From Leptolyngbya sp. CCY15150 (lineage in GTDB: Bacteria > Cyanobacteriota > Cyanobacteriia > RECH01): a stretch of DNA of 64,000 nucleotides. Location of the stretch: positions 1-64,000 of the forward strand of contig NZ_JACSWB010000175.1 in assembly GCF_016888135.1 (NCBI RefSeq), written 5' to 3'. A program made the translations under genes and the position numbers. Below are positions 9,045 to 17,933 of the stretch, piece after piece; position 1 is the first letter of the stretch; every line of letters starts with the position of its first letter. The notes under the pieces were generated by a model. The model saw nothing but the letters and a program-made list of their open reading frames with translations, made no database searches and was not told the origin of the DNA.

Positions 9045-12000
9045 ATGAAATCTCCTGATAGCGAAAAGCCTAAAATTCTGGTGGTTGATGACGAACCAGA
9101 CAATCTTGACCTGCTCTACCGCACCTTTTATCGGGAATTTAAGGTATTGCGGGCAGAAAGTGGGCCAGTCGCGCTGGAGATTTTAGCTGCCGAGGGAGAT
9201 ATCGCGGTGATCATTTCAGATCAGCGAATGCCCTCCATGAGTGGCACAGAGTTTCTGAGTCTGACAGCAACCCAATATCCTGACATCATTCGGATCATTT
9301 TGACCGGCTACACCGACGTTGAAGATCTGGTGGAGGCGATTAATGCTGGGAAGGTCTTCAAGTATGTCACCAAGCCCTGGGATGATGAAGAGCTGAAAAC
9401 CGTGGTGCGCCAAGCGGTGGATACCCATAATGTCTTGAGAACCCGCACCCAAGAACTGCGTCGCACGTTGCGCCAAGAGTCGTTGCTGAACACCATTAGC
9501 AGCGCCATTCGTGGTGCGCTGAACTACCAATATATTTTCCAAACCATCGTGGATACGGTGGGGCATATGTTTGAGGTGGACTGCTGTCTGCTGCGGCCTT
9601 GCCAAGATGAACTGATGACCGATGAGGTGTTCACCTACCTGAGTGCGGCGGCCCAGGGCGATCGCGTTGACCTCCCCAGTGAGTCGGATACGCCAGATGC
9701 GTCAGATGCGCCAGATGCGCCAGATGTCTCAGATGCCACCACCAGTCCCCTGATCCATACGCTGTGGGAAACGGAAACCATTCAGGTGATTCAAGATACG
9801 GTCACCGATGAGCGACTAGAGCGATCGGCTCCCAACGGCGGCTGCGTTCGCCACATCTATAGCCAGGCCAATATTCGTTCAACGTTGATTGTGCCTCTGA
9901 TTTGTCAGCAAGAACTGATGGCGGTGCTGGCCCTGCATCAGCAGCAGCCTCGCGTTTGGCAGGATGACGATGTGCAACTGATTGCCATGGTGGCCAACCA
10001 AGCCGCCCCAGCCTTGGCCCAAGCGCGGGCCTATGAAAAGCTGCGGGCCTTGGCTCGGCGAGAGGCTTTGGTCAATACCATCACCACGGCCATTCGGTCG
10101 AGTTTGAATCCCCAAGACATTTTCGCGGCGATTACCCAGCAACTGGGGCAGGCGCTGCATACCGACGGCTGTGCCCTATCGCTGTGGACGGCTGGGGATG
10201 AATTTGTCCAATGTGTGGGGCTGCATGATGCCACCGATCAAAACGCAGAGCAGCCGTTTACCCTGGGTGAGATTCATCCTGAGCCGCAGTCTGACTGGAT
10301 GATCGCTAGTTCTGCCCAGGGTGAGGCTCCCTTGGTGCGATCGCACCTGCCGACGTCGCGGGTGCCGATTGAGGGAAATCCGGTGTTGCAGCAGCTTCTG
10401 TCCACCCAGAGTCCGGTGATTATTGACGATCTGGGCCATCATCCTGAGATGAATATGCCTGATCTCCCGCTGCGGTTGCCGGCCCGGGCGCTGTTGGTGG
10501 TGCCGCTGCTGTACAACGGTCATATCATTGGCAGCATTTCCCTGCGGCAGTCGAGCCGTTCTCGCCAGTGGCAGCAGGAGGAAATTGAGCTGGCCCAGGC
10601 CGTGGCCGTGCAGGCAGCGATCGCTGTTCAGCAGTCTCGCCTCTACCAAAAAACGCGTCAGCAGGCGGAGCAGTTGCTGGAGCTGGATCAGCAGAAAAAT
10701 GAGCTGTTCCAAAATGTGTCCCACGAATTTCGCACGCCGCTCACGTTGACGATTGGCCCCCTAGAGGCAGCGATCGCCCAAGGGCAAGGTCTTTCCTACG
10801 ATCAGTCTCAAATTGCCCTGCGCAACTCTCGCCGCCTGCTGCGCCTGGTGAATCAGCTCCTCGACATTCAGCGCTTGGATGCGGGCCGAATGCAGCCGCG
10901 TTTTCGCCCCTGTGATTTCAAGAGCTTCGTGGCCCAGATTGTGGATGCCTTCCATCACTATTGCGATCGCAAAGAGATTCACCTATCCACCGATCTGGAG
11001 GACTGCCTGCCCATTTATCTCGATCTAGAGAAATTTGACAAGGTTCTCTACAATCTCTTGTCGAACGCCATGAAGTTTACCCCAGCGGGGGGCAGCATTG
11101 TGGTCAGTTTGCGGTCGGCCAACGATCACTGTCTGCTGCAGGTGCGCGACACCGGCATTGGCATTCGTCCTGATCAAATTCCCCATTTGTTTGACCGTTT
11201 TCGCCAGGCGGATGGGTCTGCCAACCGTAAGTATGAGGGCAGTGGCCTGGGTCTGGCCTTGGTCAAGAAATTGGTGGAAATGCACGGCGGCAATCTCTCC
11301 GTTGAGTCGGAATATAGCAAGGGCAGTACGTTTACGGTGTGGCTGCAAACAGGTATTTCCCACCTGCCGCCGGATCAGGTGATTGAAGTGCCCATTGAAA
11401 TGGAGTCGAGCCGCGCGGTGGTGGAACTGGCGGATATCGAAATCCATGCCACCGATCGCCCTGGGGATGGTGAGGGTGAGGTCGGCGAGGTGCTGGGTAT
11501 TTTGCCCGAGGGGGCAGACGGCGAAACTGCGCCCACGATTCTGGTGGTGGATGACAACCCCGATCTGCGGCAATATGTCTCGGATATTTTGCGCAACGCC
11601 AGCTACCGGGTGGTGACGGCTCGGAACGGAGCGGAAGGTTTCCAGCTTGCCCAAACTCATCTGCCGCAGTTGATTCTCACAGATCTGATGATGCCCATGG
11701 TGTCTGGGCTGGAGATGATTCAGCAGCTTCGCCAAGATGAGACCCTCAAGGGGATCCCGGTGATCTTGCTCACCGCCCGTGCCGATGAAGACACCCGGAT
11801 TGAAGGGGTGGAGCAGGGGGCTGATGCTTATTTGTCCAAACCGTTCAATGATCGCGAACTGTTAGCCGACGTGCGCAATCTGCTGGCCCTCAAGGCCAAT
11901 GAGCGGCGGGTGGAAGAACTCAATCGCTATCTCACCGAGTCTGTTCTGCAGCGCTTCTTGCCGCCATCCTTGGTGAAAAAGGCGGCCCAGGGAGATTTGC

Positions 12001-12617
12001 TGCTTGATCTGCGCCCCGAGCCAAAGCTGGTGACCATTCTGTTTAGCGACATCATTGGCTTCACCCAGTTGTCTAACACCTTGCGATCGCGGCGGGTGTC
12101 GGAGCTGCTCAATGAATATCTCACGGAAATGACCCACGCCATTTTTGACCATGGGGGCACGGTGGATAAATTTATGGGAGATGCGATTTTGGCGATTTTT
12201 GGCGCGCCGGAAGAGCTTCCGCCCAGTGAGCAGGTGCATCGAGCGATCGCGGCGGCTCGTCAGATGTATGCGTCCCTGGAAGTTCTCAATGCCCGTTGGC
12301 AGGAACAGGGCATTGGCAAGGTGCAGTTCCGCTGCGGCATTCACCAAGGTACGGCGGTGGTGGGCATGTTTGGCGGTGCCGAGCGATCAGACTACACGGC
12401 GATCGGCCCTAGCGTGAACATTGCCGCCCGCATTCAAGAAGCCGCCACCCCCGACTCAATCTTGATTTCGGCAGCCGTAGCCGATTATCTGGAGCTGGAA
12501 GACGATGCGGTGACCAAATGCAGCCCGCTGAAGCTGAAGGGCGTGGATGAAACGGTGTTGACCTTCTCGATTAAGGCCCATCCCGACTCGTTTTATCGCA
12601 GCGCGCCCAGTAGCTAG
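9045..12617 (+). CDS. cyaC: Multidomain adenylate cyclase CyaC
   Basis: 1190 residues in the order REC - GAF - GAF - histidine kinase - REC - class III cyclase, the architecture and size of CyaC of Arthrospira and Anabaena. REC1 has phospho-acceptor Asp59 (SDQRMP) and a TKPW lysine; the kinase has H-box His560 (NVSHEFRTPL) and HATPase boxes (GTGIG-like DTGIGI, GSGLGLALVK); REC2 has Asp880 (LTDLMMP). The cyclase has metal Asp1002 (FSDIIGF) and Asp1046, Lys1042 and Thr1118 for adenine, and Asn1125/Arg1129 for the transition state, so it should make cAMP. Signals received by the GAF/kinase part would pass by phosphotransfer to REC2 and switch the cyclase. The first GAF carries an odd repetitive insert of SDAPDAPD type (about residues 210-234). 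It converges with the URC4 gene, 7 bp apart. Confidence 0.93.
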   Translation: MKSPDSEKPKILVVDDEPDNLDLLYRTFYREFKVLRAESGPVALEILAAEGDIAVIISDQRMPSMSGTEFLSLTATQYPDIIRIILTGYTDVEDLVEAINAGKVFKYVTKPWDDEELKTVVRQAVDTHNVLRTRTQELRRTLRQESLLNTISSAIRGALNYQYIFQTIVDTVGHMFEVDCCLLRPCQDELMTDEVFTYLSAAAQGDRVDLPSESDTPDASDAPDAPDVSDATTSPLIHTLWETETIQVIQDTVTDERLERSAPNGGCVRHIYSQANIRSTLIVPLICQQELMAVLALHQQQPRVWQDDDVQLIAMVANQAAPALAQARAYEKLRALARREALVNTITTAIRSSLNPQDIFAAITQQLGQALHTDGCALSLWTAGDEFVQCVGLHDATDQNAEQPFTLGEIHPEPQSDWMIASSAQGEAPLVRSHLPTSRVPIEGNPVLQQLLSTQSPVIIDDLGHHPEMNMPDLPLRLPARALLVVPLLYNGHIIGSISLRQSSRSRQWQQEEIELAQAVAVQAAIAVQQSRLYQKTRQQAEQLLELDQQKNELFQNVSHEFRTPLTLTIGPLEAAIAQGQGLSYDQSQIALRNSRRLLRLVNQLLDIQRLDAGRMQPRFRPCDFKSFVAQIVDAFHHYCDRKEIHLSTDLEDCLPIYLDLEKFDKVLYNLLSNAMKFTPAGGSIVVSLRSANDHCLLQVRDTGIGIRPDQIPHLFDRFRQADGSANRKYEGSGLGLALVKKLVEMHGGNLSVESEYSKGSTFTVWLQTGISHLPPDQVIEVPIEMESSRAVVELADIEIHATDRPGDGEGEVGEVLGILPEGADGETAPTILVVDDNPDLRQYVSDILRNASYRVVTARNGAEGFQLAQTHLPQLILTDLMMPMVSGLEMIQQLRQDETLKGIPVILLTARADEDTRIEGVEQGADAYLSKPFNDRELLADVRNLLALKANERRVEELNRYLTESVLQRFLPPSLVKKAAQGDLLLDLRPEPKLVTILFSDIIGFTQLSNTLRSRRVSELLNEYLTEMTHAIFDHGGTVDKFMGDAILAIFGAPEELPPSEQVHRAIAAARQMYASLEVLNARWQEQGIGKVQFRCGIHQGTAVVGMFGGAERSDYTAIGPSVNIAARIQEAATPDSILISAAVADYLELEDDAVTKCSPLKLKGVDETVLTFSIKAHPDSFYRSAPSS

Positions 12618-12624
12618 AAAGTAG

Positions 12625-13857
12625 CTAAAACACAGTGCCGTCGCTTTGAATCTGCAGGGGTGGCGAGCCATCTCGCAGGTCTGCCGCGATCCGTCGCCCG
12701 GCAGCCCACGTGCCGCCTTCGAGAATTTTCACCAGCGGGAGCTGGGTGGCATCTTGCTGGCGGTTTTGGCGAATCGTTGCGGCAATCTGATCCAGCAAAA
12801 CCACGGTCAGCGCCCGCCATTCAACAATCACCTCCGAGCCTGGTCGATGGCGATCGCTCATCACGCCCGCATGTTTTGGCTGCAGCAGTCCCAGATCTAT
12901 ACAGAGGCCACCGTTACGATATTCTGCCAGACCGGTGAGGGCATCGAGGTCGGTGATGGTGATGCCTAGGCTTTGCAGCGGCTCCAGCAGAGAATAGGTG
13001 AGCCACTGGGAGAGTTTATGGAAAGGCACCAGTTGGGAGCCTAGCTCGCCATCGGGCAGGCGGCTATGGGGCCAGACATCGCCTAAGTTCACCTGGGCGA
13101 TCGCCTCCCGACCGGGCCAGATATCGCTCAATCCCTCTAGGACGACATCGAAGACGGCGGTGGCCGGTAGGCACTGATCGACCACTTGGGGGAGTAAGGC
13201 GTCCACTAAATTCCCTAACCGAGGGTGTTCTTGTCCAAAGAGGTGGGGATAGCGATGCAGCGATCGCCCCAGGGTTTGCAGCAGGCCCGCCCGCCCCTCT
13301 AGTCCTACTAAGGGATTGCGATCGCTCACCTGGAAGGCAGCGGCTAGGCGATCGGGGGTGAATTGCTGTAGACCTTGGGCATCGGCTTGCAGCGGCTGTT
13401 GGGCATCGCTGGACATTGTGCCGGCGGTGAAGGCATAAAAACTGGCGATCGCTAGCCCTTCTGAGCGGCGGTAGACCTCGTCGGTGCCGGGTTCGGAAAA
13501 CTGCCAGGCGGCTCCAGCTCCGGCATCCAGCAGCACGCTGGTGATCGCTAGGTCGAACTGGATGCGGGCCCATTCGAGGGGATCGATCGTTCCTGCCTGC
13601 TGGCGGAGGTGGGCCAGGCGATCGCGGCCGCCGCTTTCAAAATGTCGCCAGCGACTGTGGAAGGGCACGGCCCAATCGGGATAGTTGGCCTCAATCACCT
13701 GGATGACGTAGTCGGCGGTGGCGTTGAGGCGAGTCAGGTCGCAGCGGAAATGGCTGAGCTGATCGGCACAGGCCAGGTCAAACAGTTGGCCACAGCGATC
13801 GCGAATGGCCGCTGTAGATCTTAGATAGGCAAGGGTGTCAGCCTCGGTTGCCATCAC
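12625..13857 (-). CDS. URC4/Urg3 family protein (DUF1688), uracil catabolism
   Basis: A 410-residue protein of the DUF1688 family, whose fungal founders URC4 and Urg3 are required for growth on uracil as nitrogen source. Recognisable stretches are the N-terminal YLRSTAAIRDRC, the RWRHFESGGRDR block, the QFDLAITSVLLDAGAG region (about 100-115), the EGLAIASFYAF block and the C-terminal EYRNGGLCIDLG. No biochemical activity is firmly established for the family. It lies downstream of upp (119-bp spacer with repeat copy B) on the same strand and near the URC1-like gene, so the whole URC trio is together here. Confidence 0.88.
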   Translation of the reverse strand: MMATEADTLAYLRSTAAIRDRCGQLFDLACADQLSHFRCDLTRLNATADYVIQVIEANYPDWAVPFHSRWRHFESGGRDRLAHLRQQAGTIDPLEWARIQFDLAITSVLLDAGAGAAWQFSEPGTDEVYRRSEGLAIASFYAFTAGTMSSDAQQPLQADAQGLQQFTPDRLAAAFQVSDRNPLVGLEGRAGLLQTLGRSLHRYPHLFGQEHPRLGNLVDALLPQVVDQCLPATAVFDVVLEGLSDIWPGREAIAQVNLGDVWPHSRLPDGELGSQLVPFHKLSQWLTYSLLEPLQSLGITITDLDALTGLAEYRNGGLCIDLGLLQPKHAGVMSDRHRPGSEVIVEWRALTVVLLDQIAATIRQNRQQDATQLPLVKILEGGTWAAGRRIAADLRDGSPPLQIQSDGTVF

Positions 13858-13873
13858 TCCTCCTAGTGGGTGA

Positions 13874-13940
13874 ACTCAAGTCAATGAAAGCTGCCGGGTT
13901 TCGGCTCCGCTCAACCTTCTTTTGATCAGGATTGGGGCAT
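13874..13940. repeat. Dispersed intergenic repeat, copy B
   Basis: Second copy of the element at 8305-8370, lying between upp and the URC4 gene. It lacks the perfect hairpin of copy A. Confidence 0.6.
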
Positions 13941-13976
13941 TTCGACTGCGCTCAATGCTCCAATCGTTACGTTCTC

Positions 13977-14612
13977 CTAGCGCGTTCCATAGAGGCGATC
14001 GCCCGCATCCCCTAGCCCCGGCAGAATGTAGCCTTGGGCGTCAAGATGGTCATCCACGGAGGCGGTGTAGATGGGCACATCGGGATGTTCGCTATGGAAA
14101 TGGGCGATGCCCTCGGGAGCCGCGAGCAGACAGACAAACTTAATAGAGAGCGGCCCCGCTTCCTTGAGTCGATCCACCGCCGCCACCGCCGAGTTGCCCG
14201 TCGCCAGCATTGGATCCACCACCAACATATCCCGCTGCTCAATATCCGTGGGCAGCTTGAAGTAATATTCCACCGCCATCAGGGAGCTAGGCTGTCGGTA
14301 TAGGCCGATATGCCCCACCTTGGCTGTAGGGATCAGCTCCAACATGCCATCCAGCAGCCCCTGCCCGGCCCGCATGATGGAAATAATCGCCATTTTTTTA
14401 TCCGCAGCCAGCATGGGCGCATCCATGGTGGTGAGAGGCGTTTGGATGGGGACATACTTGAGGGGAAGATCCCGCGTCACCTCGTAGGCTAGCAGCATGG
14501 CCACCTCTTTCAGCAACTTGCGGAAGTCTTGGGTATGGGTGTCCACGTGGCGCAAAAGCGAGAGCTTGTGCTGAACCAGTGGATGCGTAATCACATGAAC
14601 CTCTGCTGCCAT
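13977..14612 (-). CDS. upp: Uracil phosphoribosyltransferase
   Basis: A 211-residue enzyme converting uracil and PRPP to UMP. Seen: the N-terminal [17 protein letters not shown], the [11 protein letters not shown] loop, and the PRPP-binding [16 protein letters not shown] loop near 130. Length is standard. In the URC pathway the uracil phosphoribosyltransferase step (URC6) precedes ring degradation, so this gene can serve either salvage or catabolism. It is divergent from the URC1-like gene (226-bp shared upstream region) and co-directional with URC4. Confidence 0.95.
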   Translation of the reverse strand: MAAEVHVITHPLVQHKLSLLRHVDTHTQDFRKLLKEVAMLLAYEVTRDLPLKYVPIQTPLTTMDAPMLAADKKMAIISIMRAGQGLLDGMLELIPTAKVGHIGLYRQPSSLMAVEYYFKLPTDIEQRDMLVVDPMLATGNSAVAAVDRLKEAGPLSIKFVCLLAAPEGIAHFHSEHPDVPIYTASVDDHLDAQGYILPGLGDAGDRLYGTR

Positions 14613-14838
14613 GAATCCCGATGTATGGTGGTAGATATCGAATACATGATCCCATGCGCCGGACAGACCAGCCCCTATAGTTCGGACGCAAGAGCGATCG
14701 CCCCCGCTTCAGTGATCGAGGTATCGCGCCTGAGTCCCTCGAACCGCCCCACCTGTGGCCTTCTGTCACCCCTGAAGCATTTCCATGGGTTCTGATTAGA
14801 ATACACTACAACCTTTCCCCTCACTCGGATGGATCGAT

Positions 14839-16092
14839 ATGGTGAATAACCCGCAGAAGCCGAAGCACATCATTCTCACCTCCCATTCCCATCGTGCTAG
14901 CACCAAACGTATTCCCATTGAGTGGGGAGCTGCAGATCCCCAAGTGCGCGGCCCGGTGATCGGCTCTCCCCGCAGTTTGGCCTATCGCAATGTCATTGGT
15001 ACCCATGCGGGCTCCTATGGCGTGTATCGAGCCTTGGCCGTGGCTAGCGGCGTCCTCGATCCAGCCCATCGTGCCGATCTCACTGACACCTCACCCGTGG
15101 TGCATATTGGCCCCTATCCCAGTTGGAGCGACCCCAGCAAGATTGTCTCCCTCGATCCCCTGGGCGGTTTGGTCAGTGAGGTCTTTCGGGATATGGCATC
15201 GGAGGATTACGACATTCTGCCCACCATTGCCATCACCAAAGCCCATATCAATATTCCTGAACTCCAGAGCGAGATTGATGCCGGCCGCATCGTGGCGGAT
15301 GGCACCTTGCTGAAGGCCGATGGCAGTCTCGTGGTCACCAAGGCGGCAATTGATCCGGTGTGGTATTTGCCGGGGATTGCCCAGCGTCTTGATATTGAGG
15401 AGGCCGATCTGCGGCGCGTGCTGTTTCAACAAACGGGCGGCATGTTTCCAGAACTGGTCACCCGTCCCGATCTGCAGGTGTTTCTACCTCCCATTGGCGG
15501 TACCACGGTCTATATCGTCGGTGATATCAACACGGTGGCCGATCCCACCATACCTCTAGCAGTGCGGGTACATGATGAATGCAATGGTTCCGACGTGTTT
15601 GGCTCAGATATCTGCACCTGCCGTCCCTACCTAGTTCATGGCATCGAGGCCTGTATTCAAACTGCTCAGGAGGGCGGTGCTGGGGTGATTGTCTACTGCC
15701 GCAAGGAAGGCAGGGCCCTGGGCGAAGTCACTAAGTTCTTGGTCTACAACGCCCGCAAACGTCAAGAGGGGGGCGATCGCGCCGATGCCTATTTCCTACG
15801 CACCGAATGTGTAGCGGGGGTGCAGGATATGCGCTTCCAGGAACTGATGCCGGACGTGCTGCACTGGCTGGGCATCACCAAAATCGATCGCCTAGTCTCC
15901 ATGAGTCAGATGAAGTACAACGCCATCACCCACTCGGGGATCGAGGTGGTGAAGCGGGTGCCGATCCCACCGGAGCTGATTCCAGCCGATGCCCAAGTGG
16001 AAATCGAGGCCAAGAAAGCTTCAGGCTACTACTCGGAAGACGGGGTTCGCGATGGAGATGAGCTAGCTCAGGTGAAGGGGCGAGACTACTAA
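14839..16092 (+). CDS. URC1-like GTP cyclohydrolase II homologue
   Basis: A 417-residue protein with a GTP cyclohydrolase II fold in its second half. The zinc cysteines are kept in ECNGSDVFGSDICTC, but the RibA catalytic stretch reads YCRKEGRALG instead of the usual RQEGRGIG type, and the N-terminal 200 residues are unlike a DHBP synthase domain. This is the RibA-like branch that includes fungal URC1, an enzyme thought to act on a uracil-nucleotide intermediate rather than GTP. Divergent neighbour upp and nearby URC4 strongly support the uracil-catabolic assignment. A riboflavin role is the less likely alternative. Confidence 0.87.
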   Translation: MVNNPQKPKHIILTSHSHRASTKRIPIEWGAADPQVRGPVIGSPRSLAYRNVIGTHAGSYGVYRALAVASGVLDPAHRADLTDTSPVVHIGPYPSWSDPSKIVSLDPLGGLVSEVFRDMASEDYDILPTIAITKAHINIPELQSEIDAGRIVADGTLLKADGSLVVTKAAIDPVWYLPGIAQRLDIEEADLRRVLFQQTGGMFPELVTRPDLQVFLPPIGGTTVYIVGDINTVADPTIPLAVRVHDECNGSDVFGSDICTCRPYLVHGIEACIQTAQEGGAGVIVYCRKEGRALGEVTKFLVYNARKRQEGGDRADAYFLRTECVAGVQDMRFQELMPDVLHWLGITKIDRLVSMSQMKYNAITHSGIEVVKRVPIPPELIPADAQVEIEAKKASGYYSEDGVRDGDELAQVKGRDY

Positions 16093-16162
16093 ATAGCCGC
16101 GGTTCCCTGGGTTAGGAGATTGTCCATCTCCGCAGCAAGCCCTAGGGATTGGTAGATGAGTA

Positions 16163-16192
16163 GGATGCGTCAGGCGTAGCCGTGACGCATCC
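16163..16192. repeat. REP-like hairpin between convergent genes
   Basis: A perfect 10-bp stem, ggatgcgtca (16163-16172) and tgacgcatcc (16183-16192), around the loop ggcgtagccg. A related half-site (ggcgtagccgtaacgca) occurs at about 34128-34144, so it looks like a dispersed cyanobacterial motif. Sited between the convergent URC1-like and M23 genes, it could also terminate transcription. Confidence 0.65.
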
Positions 16193-16196
16193 AAGC

Positions 16197-16283
16197 TGTA
16201 CTGATGATTGCACTGATGGCTGTACTGATGGCTGTACTGATGACGTAGACTGATGACGTAGACTGATGACGTAGACTGATGAC
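16197..16283. repeat. 12/13-bp tandem repeat
   Basis: Four 12-bp units of tgtactgatggc type (16197-16244) are followed by three identical 13-bp units gtagactgatgac (16245-16283), ending right at the stop of the M23 gene. A likely slippage product with no sign of coding. Confidence 0.9.
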
Positions 16284-17120
16284 TTAGCGCGATGCTGTTT
16301 GCTGGCTAGCATACATGGCCCGCAGAACCAAGGCTGGATCAACCCAGCTATTGTCATATTTCAGCCCCCAATGCAGATGGGGCCCAGTTGTTCGTCCCGT
16401 CATGCCCACCCGGCCAATGCGGGAACCTGCGGTGATGGTTTGCCCCTCACGGATTTGCAGCCCACCGCTGCGATCGCTCATGTAGCGTCCTTCACCATCA
16501 GATTCCACATAGCCCTGCATGTGGCAGTAAATATGCAGCCAAGGGCCTGACTCAATGACCACAGAGGTGCCGCAATTGCTGTCGTCGGACACTTCCACAA
16601 CCTCCCCGCTCCACCAACTGCGAATGTAGCTGCCCTCCGGCGCGGCTAGATCGAGCCCATAGTGAAACTCTCGGTTATAGCCGCCGGTAGGCGATCCCCG
16701 ATAGCCAAAGGGAGAGGTATAGGTTTGAAAGTCTTCCACGGGGAACGAGGCAGATAGCCAATCGCTCATCGCCACTTGAGACGGTTCAACCTGCTGAACA
16801 TTAGCCGCCTCTGCAACGGTGAGAGGCTGGGTGCTGATGGCGGCCCTAGGCTGCGCTGATGACGTCTGGGCAGAGGCATGGAGCTGTTGATCAACCGCAT
16901 GGTTGGACGTGGGGAAAGATGACCAAGTCGCAGACGCGGGCAACATCGGCTCAATGATCGGCAAAGCTGAGGTTTGCTGCCCCAAAACAGCGGCGGCTGA
17001 GGAGGACGGAGCTAGGGCCCGAACCATAGATTGATGGGTGCCTGCAACTAAAAACAGCACCAACCCAAAGATAAAGGCGATCGCAAAATGCCGGGAACGA
17101 ACCACAAATTTCGGCTGCAT
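16284..17120 (-). CDS. M23 family metallopeptidase (LytM/peptidoglycan type)
   Basis: 278 residues with an N-terminal hydrophobic segment (about 11-27) acting as signal anchor, a low-complexity Ala/Ser linker, and a C-terminal M23 domain. Zinc motif HYGLDLAAP supplies His and Asp, and HLHWG supplies the later catalytic and zinc His. It should work in the periplasm on peptidoglycan cross-links. Length suits a small LytM-type enzyme. The stop abuts a tandem repeat. Confidence 0.88.
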   Translation of the reverse strand: MQPKFVVRSRHFAIAFIFGLVLFLVAGTHQSMVRALAPSSSAAAVLGQQTSALPIIEPMLPASATWSSFPTSNHAVDQQLHASAQTSSAQPRAAISTQPLTVAEAANVQQVEPSQVAMSDWLSASFPVEDFQTYTSPFGYRGSPTGGYNREFHYGLDLAAPEGSYIRSWWSGEVVEVSDDSNCGTSVVIESGPWLHIYCHMQGYVESDGEGRYMSDRSGGLQIREGQTITAGSRIGRVGMTGRTTGPHLHWGLKYDNSWVDPALVLRAMYASQQTASR

Positions 17121-17933
17121 AATCTATACCGAGACGTGCACAAGAACAAACAACAGGTCAGGTGACCAGCCCTGATTCTTAAAGGAGTAGACGGGCGCAG
17201 GTGAGCGGCAAAGCAAGGATCCATAGAGTCTTATCCCCTAGCCGCGATCGCTCCATAGTCTAGCCTTCACAGCGGTCATTCTCCTAGCTGGCTCGGCCCA
17301 CTGGGAGGATGAACAGGTGCTGAACGATGAGATGAATGCCCTAGGAACCTAGGATCAGAGTAGATGCAGTGAGCTCAAGCCCCAAATGCGCCATCCTTCG
17401 CTAGGATGACCGTGATCTGAGAGGGTGCGATCGCTGGATCGAGATCATCTTACAGCCGCAGAACCTCATTCACAGGATTTAGACCACAACAATACTGGAG
17501 AGTGCTCAAAAAAGTCATCTCCATAGATTAACTTTTTTTAAGCCGTGCTTCTAGACCTGTAGCTGACCTAGCCAGGAATAGGCAGCAAGCATCCCCAGGG
17601 CGATCGCTCTCCCCACCATTCTCCATCTTGATCCAGAGCAAGACGGTTCCAAGCAGCTAGAGCCCGATAAGCTAGAGGAGGTGTTCCGCTGGTCTAGGGT
17701 CTACCAAGTACGGCAACCAGGAGCACAGCTATCGACGGGAATAACTCCTATTCGTTATGGTGTGAAGAGCGATCGCCGGTTTTGTAGGCATCTAGCTTGG
17801 TGAATGGAATGGGATCCTCCTGTGTTACCCAGGATTGCGCCCACCTTAGATTGCTCACTGTATTGTTTGGGTAGCGGGTGACCTCCTGGCTTCAGGACTG
17901 CCTTACGTTTTTGCCTCATTAATCTTCACGCCC
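17121..17933. other. 813-bp spacer, nothing recognised
   Basis: The gap between the divergent M23 and CyaB-type genes. It contains HIP1 sites and short A/T runs but no frame that resembles a protein, no structured RNA and no clear terminator. It presumably holds both promoters. Confidence 0.4.

Noticed and set aside
11025-11735. 236-codon frame on the minus strand inside cyaC
   Set aside because: Antisense shadow of the kinase domain; no family resemblance and the plus-strand protein is conserved throughout.
16142-16357. 71-codon minus frame with Ser-Val-Gln repeats
   Set aside because: Arises from the 12/13-bp tandem repeat; overlaps the end of the M23 gene.
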